Source of the DNA: Branchiostoma floridae
Taxonomy: Eukaryota > Chordata > Leptocardii > Amphioxiformes > Branchiostomatidae
NCBI RefSeq assembly: GCF_000003815.2
Contig: NC_049993.1
Coordinates: 12,198,106 to 12,262,105 of the forward strand
Length of the DNA: 64,000 bases
Direction of reading: 5' to 3'
In this document: positions 1 through 9,700 of the stretch, in pieces
Layout of the letters: every line of letters begins with the position of its first letter
Numbering within the stretch: position 1 is the first letter of the stretch
Position numbers and translations under genes: made by a program
Notes under the pieces: model-generated
Seen by the model: the letters and a program-made list of their open reading frames with translations, nothing else
Database searches by the model: none
What the model was told of the DNA's origin: nothing

Positions 1-484
1 TTGCAGACAGATGTCAGTAGACAAACGTAATCAGCAGCACAAACAAACATTGTTACCAAAGTCTGTTGGTAGTCAACATTGCAAAGGCAACGTACAAAGA
101 CAAGAGACTGCTTGGTTAAGACTTTATTAAGACACTAAAAGTTTATTTCTTAGTGGTAAGGCGTGGTCTATTGAAATTGTATGAGAAGACGTTTTCTCAT
201 GAAGCTAGATGCATTGCTTGTCAGTCATTGCGTCGTCTTTAAAAGCGTGTGAGTTTTATTCTATGGCAACTGTTCTATCGTCTTGCCGCTAGGTGGGGAC
301 AAACACTGTACACTTGTAGCGACGAAGACTCCGCGGTATGTTGCTTCTTACTCGAGCGTAGAGTTGGTCAGTAAGGCAGTAAGTAGCACATTCAGCTGCC
401 GATCCGCGACACAGGTAAGATGCGCACATAGAGCTCCTACGTCTGAAAGCGCTACTTGCGAATATCGCCTTTCTGTCTTCTCAC

Positions 485-780
485 CATCGCAAGCATGTCG
501 TGCTGCCCGAATCTGCCGCTGTTCCAAAGCGTAGTTGTAGATCTGAAGACAGGCGATTCTCCCATGGAACGCTCTCGACTCAAGATCCCCATCTCTGTAC
601 CCCAATCTGATTGGTCCGCTGATGTTGAGCTCCGTGTTTCCTATTGGCTCGCTGTCAACGGCCACTCCCTGATGCCACAGCTTGGTCTCCCCGGACGTGA
701 CGTCATACGTCACGCCGACATAGTTCCACTTGTTAGGCCTGAGAACGCTGGCCGTCAGGACGGTTGGGTCCAGCGCAAAG
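485..780 (-). CDS. LamG/ConA-like domain exon, second half
   Basis: The exon opens in phase 2 after a pyrimidine-rich acceptor ending TTGTAG and completes the serine codon AG|C from the previous exon. The peptide runs from SFALDPTVLTASV through NKWNYVGVTYD and ETKLWHQG to HGRIACLQIYNYAL and ends HACDG. This is the carboxyl half of a pentraxin/LamG jelly-roll fold. The GRIACLQIYNYAL stretch is the usual final strand motif, followed by a closing cysteine. The donor ATG|GTGAGA is in phase 1, matching the phase-1 start of the domain, so LamG is a symmetrical 1-1 module. Reading through the donor would add about 45 residues of unrelated sequence to a stop at 348; I consider that less likely. Confidence 0.88.
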
Positions 781-3700
781 CTACAACGATGGGACATACA
801 GCATTAAGGTTTATGCTTCTACTTCCTCCAGCTGTTTTAATATTCTCTTCTTTCGTAACCCACTACAATTCTATAATAGTGATATGTTGGTTGATATGCA
901 AGCACTGAGGTATAACCAAAACGTGTTAAGCGTGTATACGCCAAAGTTACATTCTTTTTTTTTTTTTATTACCAAGCAGATTGGACGATGTGCAAAACTC
1001 CTACTGACCATATCATGTTAGCCATTGCCGGGAATACTCAGTTGTTTCTCCTTAATTTAAATGTGTTTTTTTTACAGTTCACTGACCCAAGGGTAACTTT
1101 GCGATGACTGATATGTTTGGCATGGCAACGCGATCAACTAGCCTGTAATCCAGTCTTGTTACGACTGCGCTTCGAGTGGTCGCTACCCCTTCAGCCTGGC
1201 GACAAGACTGGATTCGAGGCTAGCGATCAACAGCTGCCTGCACCTGGAGGTGACGTACCTCCCGAACAAGCTGTTATTGGCCAGCTGCCAGAGAGTGCAC
1301 CCTTCACTGCTGACGGGATAGTTCACGACCAGACCGGACTCCCCCATGGGATACACGTGCGCCAGCACCGTGACAGAGGCGTCCAGCACGTCCAGCGCAC
1401 CGTTGTTGGGGATCTCTACGAACGAGCTGGAGTTTCCCGCGAAGTAGAAAGCGCCTTCGCTGTCGTCCAGGGGCCCTTCCGCGAGCTGGATGCCTGAGGC
1501 GTTTCCATGGTTACCGAAACGGCTAGTGTCGTCTGCACCGTGACGCTGGCTTAGCGGCCAGAGTCCTACCAGACCTGATATGATATGATATGATATGACA
1601 TGATATAGAAGACTAAGGTACAACGTGATAGTGTACACATTTGGTAGTGGCTTTGACTACCTCTTTTTCCCTGTGCTCACTTAAAGTTACAGATTACATT
1701 CAGCTGCATTGACTTGTAGAAAGCAGACCTACTATTAGTACTAGCCCAATCTGTAAGCTATACAACAATCATCTTCAAGACACTGTTGGCCGATTCTACC
1801 TTGGTATGACTGTAGAACAGATGCATAGCACAGCTTTCACGAATCGGGCAGCAGATTTTAATTGGCTCCAAAAGGACCCCCTTCAACTATTCAGCGGTGC
1901 CTTTTTTGCCTTTCAAAGGTATTTGCTGCTTTTCAGCATAGACTAACCCCCTGACGCCCAGTTTGGGATGAAAGTGCCCACTGTCCATGAAATGGCTGGA
2001 AGAGGTTTTCTACCTACACCGATACCAAGGTAGCGGTTCTCAAGGTAGTGGTGTCACTGACAGACGGACCGTCTCATGTCGTTAGGAACGTCGTGCAGCA
2101 ATCCTTTAGAAATATTGACGTATAGACCAAGGCAACTGTCCACTTAACTTTCAAGACTAAGGACAAAGTATTTTGTCACAAATAGCTGACAAAGAACTCC
2201 CGACCTTCTCAGGACCATGGATGGAAGTCAGTGGGTAAGCAAAGCCATCTGTCGTTTGGATTCAGTTGGCGAATTTGCCCACTAGCCTTTGAAATTCGTC
2301 TTTGCCAGCCGACTACGAATTTGGACAAATCAAACTCGGGAACTGTTCGTCGTAGATGCGATCAGAAGATGCGGATCGAACTGCAGTTAGAGTAGGATGG
2401 ATTCCAGACAACTCCTAACTTATTCCACCATTGATCACCTTTGGTTTAGTAGTGATCGGAAATGAAGTCGTGGGAGGGTTCTGGATGTGTGAAAATGAAC
2501 TTTAAGGAAGTAAGGTATTTCACAAAATAGGTACAACAGACTGCATCATTGGCATCTTAAAGAACCGTTGATCATTGATAGCCAAATAAAACAATAAGAT
2601 TCTAACCTTGTTCTGGTGGCACCTGGCACTTCTCTCCGGAATAACCAGCTGGGCATTTACACTGAAAATCAGCATCTGGCAAAACAAGAAATAGGACTCA
2701 GTATGTTTTTTCAGTCCAAATATTTTTGCATTTTCGCAAAAACAAACGGTAAAATATATCCGGTTGTAACGTACATTCCTCTCTTTAAATCTATTATGTT
2801 TACATCCATCAAAATACCACACATACATTTCGATATATACATGTATTTCAAGCTCTATTCTTACATTGTTGACCATCGTATGATGCATATGGTAAGATGA
2901 AAATATCTTACCTTTATCTGTCCATTCCGGTTCCACCGCCCAAAAGTCTTTTGTTCCTGAAAAACAACATGAATGTTCTGGTTATGCAACTAAACTAAAC
3001 GAAAGTTATCCAGGCCAAACCCATGGACGCGAAGTACCAGAAATATCAACGTTTTTGCCTAGAAATATCATATCTGGAACTCGTTGCCACCGGTCACCCA
3101 GTACTGTAGAGGCATCCTCCTTTAGATAGCTTGAAACGGTACCTACAGATAGATGTGCAGGTTAGGTTATGACAGTGTAACATAACCAGCTGCTGCAGCG
3201 CCATGTGCCTGCGATGCTGGTGTATTACGCCGAAGGACTGTTATACTGGCTATTTAAATCTGGATACAGATACAGACACAAAAAAGAAAGACGTATAAGA
3301 TACCTTGGTAGGTAACATCTACATTGGCATCGGTATAGAGTCTACAGACCATGCCCCTAGTTTATGATACTCTGTAGTTTAGCCTGTTTACAAAAAACGT
3401 CTCACCTATCTCACAGATAAAGAAATTCTTATGTTCACATCTGGCGTCGTTCCACAAGAAGTTGTGTTGCCTCCGCAGCTCGATGCAGTTCTCGTTCCGC
3501 CTGCCGTTCGGCTCTCCTGTCTTCCAGCCGCCGGCCGTGACGTTACTTCCCGTGGCGTTCCACTTGAATACGCCCTCACTAGACTCGTCTGTTCCACTGG
3601 TCCAAAACGAATCTGTGTTTTACAAGGAAGAGTCAAAGATTTGCCCATTAGCTACAGAATGGATGTTTTTTTGGCCACGAAGCCAACTACCGTGGCAAAA

Positions 3701-6700
3701 CCCATAGTGAATAGAAAGAAAAAAACACACAATCGACTTTCGAAAATTCAAATATAAGTACAAATTGTTAATATTCTATCATGTAGAGTCCATTCCAAGA
3801 CACCATGCGGATGTTTGTGGCCATTGTTTAGAATTGATTTTAAAGTTTTGTAATTATATGTCTAGGACATTTGATACTTCAGAAATATTTGTAACACTGT
3901 TTCAACTTTATAAATATTTCCCTGGTCCTGTAAAACTTTGGAAATATTCATGGTGTGGAATTGGATACTTCTAATGGTTTCTAAATAATGATAACAGCAT
4001 TCTACCATTATTTACCATTTTCTACCATTTTCTACCATTTTTTGTAAATGGTTCAGTGGGCTGGGAAGATAGTAATTCACACATCCTTGCAAAGTATGGT
4101 TGGGTGCCATGCAACAATGGCCCACCACGAAGGATCCACCAGTGCCCAGCTGTGAAATCTAACAATATACAGATGAAACAATAGGGCTTACTTTTATGGG
4201 GGCAATAAACTAATTTAACCATTTGGCCAGGTTTACCATTTTTTTATATGTTTGTAAATGTGAAATAATCACACAGAGGTTTCACAATAATTCTAAATAA
4301 AGATATTTTTGTACAGTAAGTTTCAAAATGTTTCTAAGATATTCAAAGGAATTCAAATATATGAGTACTTTCTCAGTCAATTTTTTTAAAACAATTCAAT
4401 TATTGTGGCTCAGATATTCTTTTATTCAAAATAATTCAGACTAATTATAAATATCGCCTAAAAACCCTCATGGTGTCTTGGAATGGACTCTAGTATCTTT
4501 CATTAAAATGCCCGGCCCCTGTAATAAAAAGAAATGCTTTCTTCCCAAAGCATACAAAATTTGTATAATCAGAATCAATCAATCAATGTATCCCATACTT
4601 GAGGCAGCCATGTAAAAGAACGGGACATCCTGATGATTTTAGTACTACTATGTTACAGAATATTGATACCCACACCAAAAGAGTTAATTCAAGTCCCCAC
4701 ATGCAAAACCTTTCAACCCATTTATGCTGTCAATGAGCGATGCAAAAGACAAAGGATGACAGACACAAGCAGATGAGAGACAGAAGGTGGTTCAATTTGA
4801 GCGGGTGGCAATCTCGGCAATTATCGCGAGAAACCCAGAGTCTTGCAAGCAATGATCATAAAACATAGCCGCAGGGTAACACCTAGCAGTAAGTTCTTCT
4901 TGAACTACTTAGGCACCTTGTCACCATCCGGATTCCTGCAATTGTTTCCTACTCTTCCGGAATCCGGATATCTTTGCGAGGTTCTAAACTATCGACTACG
5001 TTATTACCGTTGCCGTTCATTGCCGTTGTGGATAGTGGCATAGTGGTACTTTGATGTTGTGCCCTTCCGTCGGCGCTGCGCCTCCGTCTTCCATTATCAG
5101 CATTTTCACGACCGTTGTTTTCCCTATCATTGTTGCCATTGTTGTTTTGCTGGCCATTGTTGCCGTTTCCTCCAGCGTTGTTGGTGCCGTTCCCTCCGTT
5201 GTTTCCGTTCCCTCCGTTGTTTCCGTTCCCTCCGTTGTTACCGTTCTCTCCGTTGTTTCCGTTCCCTCCGTTGTTTCCGTTCCCTCCGTTGTTTCCGTTC
5301 CCCTCGTTGTTTCTGTTCCCTCCGTTGTTTTCGTTCCCCACGTTGTTTCCGTTCCCTCCGTTGTTTCCGTTCCCTCCGTTGTTTCCGTTTCCTCCGTTGT
5401 TTCCGTTTCCTCTGCCATCGTTGTCACCATCAACTCCATTGTCGTCAACGTCAGCATCATTGCCATTATCATCATCATCCTCATAATCGTTGCCATTTCC
5501 ATCAGCATCGTCAATATTACCACCATCGGCATCACTGCCATTGTCATTAGCATCATCGATATTATCATTGTCATTGTCTCCCTCATTATTGACATTGTCA
5601 TCGTCATCACCACCAGCATCACTGTCATCAGCAACATCGTCATCGTTGTCATCATCTTCACTATTCCTTTGACTTTCGTCGTCATCAACATTTCCGTTGA
5701 CATTGTCTTCCTCCTCACCATCGCCGCTGTACCCATCAGTTGTGGGAGGTATTGGGCTACCTCCTGACATGTCAAAGAATAAAACGTATAGTCCCATACA
5801 TGTTTTTCTAAAGGAATAGCTTATATTAGAAAGGCGTTACTTGCTTTACGTAAGCACAGCTACATTATCGTTGGATGCAAAGCAAACCTTGATGTCCACA
5901 AATACGTATGACAACTTTTGTACAAAAATATCATTAAATGGGAATCCTTATTTGCAATTCTTGCTGCCTTTCTATTTTGACATCTTCCTTTTATAACGCC
6001 TTCTATATGTCGCATCAAAAGAATTCCTCTGGTGCATAAAGCTTGATTTAACAAGCAGATTGCCCTCTACAGCAAGTCTACAGCCACCTTGCAAAGTACT
6101 CATGGTTTGGTACCTGCTGACTGATTACACAGCGCTTTCACATCACAGAACCCAGTTCCGTTGCGCGTTTCTGTTCCATTCAAGTCTGGGTTGACCACGT
6201 TTTATTTAGAGGAGGAAAGAAAGAAATACACGTGAGACAGACGGCTTGTTCACACGATGAATACCTCCACCTCCACCAACCCCGCCACCAACCAATGATA
6301 CGAAACGGCCTCCTACGGCTTCCTACCTCCACCGACATCTCCATCCACTTCACAGACATAACTGAAGCTCCACTGATTACAGTAGGCATCCGCCCATTGG
6401 TCCGTCCGGGAGTTCCCTCTGTTTCCCCGCACAATGTGAGAACAGAGCCGGCTCTTGTTGTTCGGTTCTCCCGGCGCCCAGGGCTGGAACCCACCAGCCT
6501 CCGTGCCATCACTGAACACCCAACTTCCGTTGACTTTCATCAACCCTAGCCAAAACTGTTCAGTTCTGTCCAAACAGTTCTTGAGAAATACGACTCTCGT
6601 ATAAGACTCGGCGTCCTTTGGGGCGACCAGGCGACCGCCCTTAGCCTGGCAAACTTCAGAAGCTTGGGACTGAGTCAACTTTTCCAAGGAGGCGGTATAC

Positions 6701-9700
6701 GTTTTATTGTTGTAGAATAGAGTGTTGTTCGTCGGACATTCATCGAATAAGCCTAGAAACAAACGTGTACAATACATACGTCGTCTTTACAACAAGGAAT
6801 CAGATGCCTTCCTCTTATCAATGGAGAGAAAGAGGCCATGGTCACACACTCAATGGTCAAGTGCATCACCAGTGAGAACATTGTCTATGCTTTAATTTGC
6901 TGAAAATGGTCAGCTGAATTTTTATGTATCATTGGCATGTATGTATGATACCGAATGGCATAACGTATCACCATTGACATAAATCACCAAAAAACACATG
7001 CAGACAGTATTTCATCAACAGCAAAGCAAGCACAAACACACAAATATAGTGATTCCGGTATGTCTTAACTCTCGAGATTTCACTTTTCTTATAAAATCAA
7101 AGGGAATAGTTTCTGTGCAGTACTTCAACCACTTGATCATAAGTTTTTTTCTTCACATGAATGAAAATAAAAACATTTATTCGGAATATTGCAAACAAAA
7201 TTGCCACGAGGGACGCTCCTCTGATGAGGTGATCTGCAGCTCCAAGCTCTTCCTGACATCCGGTGCTGATATGGGTGAAGATCGTGTCTTCAAGCTAACA
7301 TATGTCAAGATCCACTGTAACCACATGTCACGGCAAGCCTCTCTGTGCACTCCTTTAGGCACTCTATCTTCTCATTCATTGATTTTGTCATCGACACCTT
7401 GTTTCTCTGTGACCCACCGACATCTCTACATACGAGAATTAAAGCCGATATCTCATTTGCTTGTGGAGCCAAAGTGGTGATCTCGCTATGTTCTGCTTGA
7501 GCTCTTTAGAGTTAAGATCGTGCCGACAAGTCTTGGAACGGAATATACGTGTAGATTAGGTTCCAGCTTATGGATGATGTTCATTGAACCAGGCTTTGTC
7601 CATGTTGATTTGGTTATATGGATGACATTCGCGTATCAATTTTTTTCGGCCAGAAAAAAATGTTTTGAATCATACTGTAAATCGTACAAAACACCTACAA
7701 AATGAGCAAATATACGCCGTGGGTTGAAAACAAATCGTAATACGTGTCCTGACGTTATAGAGTATCAACGTTAATTTAAGGCCAAAGGAGAAGATGTCAA
7801 AGAAGGAAATGAAACAAATCTATCGTTCGGTATACCATACTCTGTGTGTTAGGTCATCGTTGAACCTTCCCGGCTTATATTTCACAATGAAGCAAACTTT
7901 TTTCCAAACTTTTTTTTAAAATTCGCACGCTCGCATCAGTTTTGGGATTCCAAGAGGATGCCATCCATATAATTTAATCAACATGGCCTTAGATGTACAT
8001 TTTGTACTTCTAACAGTATGTCAGCAAAGTGACAACGAAGTGGACACCATTATTCCTATTAGTAAAACATATTTGCCAGTAGACCAACACTTTGCCCCCT
8101 TCCTCCTACATGTATTACGAACACCCCCACCCCTTTTCCTTAAACTATTTGAACCAACAGCCAATAAAAAGCACGTAATTTACTTTTACAACATCCTCGT
8201 GCTCATCCCAATATGTATCCCTTCAGCAGAGCCAAAGCTTTTACACTCCATCTATTTCCAATTCAATTTTCCCTCTCTACCAATAAAAGGAACACTTTCT
8301 TCACATGTCAGTTTCATCTGAAAACAGGTCAAGACATATTCCTTTTAATGTGCAAAATGCTATTCCTGAGTTGTCGACCATGACGTCTTTCCTGGCAAGT
8401 CAAAGTCAATTGAAATGTGAAATGATAACTTTGTAAACTGAAGTCACACTCTTTCCCAACTACATTGATTGCTTCGAAAAGACGAATCACATCTTCTAAA
8501 CGGCGTCCTTGGTTTTCTGCACATATAGAACACCTGATTACCCACTAAGTGGTGCCTTGCTCCGCACATCCATCTCCAGTGTCGGACAAATAGTAGGCAA
8601 TTACTCGGCGTGACAGGGCCTCATTCACGGCTTTTATACTTTCTTGTTGTGACTTGTGGGGGTTGTTGGACCTTATTTCCCAGTCATGAACCGAACGCCT
8701 TCAGCAGATGTGTCCGTGTGTAGCTAAAATGACTCACACTAAATCCTGTACATGATAGCAATAAGGGATCTGTCAGCACAGTAAATTGGACGCCATTCCT
8801 TCCAGAAGGGTGCAACAACCCTGCCAACAACCCACGTTGTCACCGAAAAAGGTCTTTGAACAATCTGTCAAGTGCGCATACGCCATACGCCCGGAGAAAG
8901 AACAGGGATGTGGCATTGACCGCCACGACTTGAACTTTTTAGAAACCAGAGACTGCTTTTAAATTCAGACCACACAATTGGTATGACATAGATTTATACG
9001 AGTTCAATTTTACCTACAGCACTTTGTACAGGAATTCACAACAAAATATGTAGGTTGCCCATGATGCTTTGCTGTTAGGTTTCCCATGTTGCTTTGCTCT
9101 ACTTTCCAATATGGCGTACTAAGTTTTCACCTGTTATCGTGCGCACGCAGCCCAGTTGTTATGTGTGTATGGCAACTGTGGCTATGGCTCAACAGTTCAC
9201 TCATTATAAAATCGAACAGTTTTTTTAATCTGATGAATAAAGATCGTGAAAAGGTAAATAACAGAAAAAGGCAATGAACTTGAGAGTGTGTTAAGGTGGA
9301 CAATTACTTTGGACTGGAGGTTTTCTGTTGGTTAAGATGTTGTTTTCTGCTTTGAAGAAAGTTATACATTAACCATCAGTGCTTTTCTACAGGCCGTAAA
9401 CATCAACTTTCATAATTTCCCCGGTGCCATGATATCGTCACATAAAGACCATTGGTAAAGAGACCTTTTCAATATTAAATGAACACCTAAATATCTGAAG
9501 CATATTCCTGAGGATTACTGATGCTGCATTGGTACATCTCTTTAAAAAACTTTAAATTCATTATTTTCTCATGTGGTGGTATTATGGTACTCCCCAAGTT
9601 GATGATACGTGCAAATGGGAATAATGAGAAACAAAAGCGCCATACTAACATCACTTCAACTTTTGACCAGTAAAATAGGGTAGAAAACTCACCACTGTAC

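Noticed and set aside
348-484. Read-through end of the LamG exon to a stop at 348
   Set aside because: A strong donor (ATG|GTGAGA) lies right after the closing cysteine, and the sequence beyond it has no LamG-like content.
3406-3648. Minus-strand ORF beginning MGKSLTLPCKT
   Set aside because: Wrong frame of the CTLD exon. The frame with EPN and WND is the one supported by splice phases.
4022-4222. Minus-strand ORF MVKLVYCPHKSK...
   Set aside because: It lies inside the non-autonomous inverted-repeat element and shows no protein family features.
5051-5767. Long plus-strand and shifted-frame open frames (VVSVPS-type and Thr/Met-rich proteins)
   Set aside because: They are shadows of the 18-bp repeat and GAT/GAC-rich coding exon on the minus strand. 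The minus frame alone is flanked by matching splice sites.
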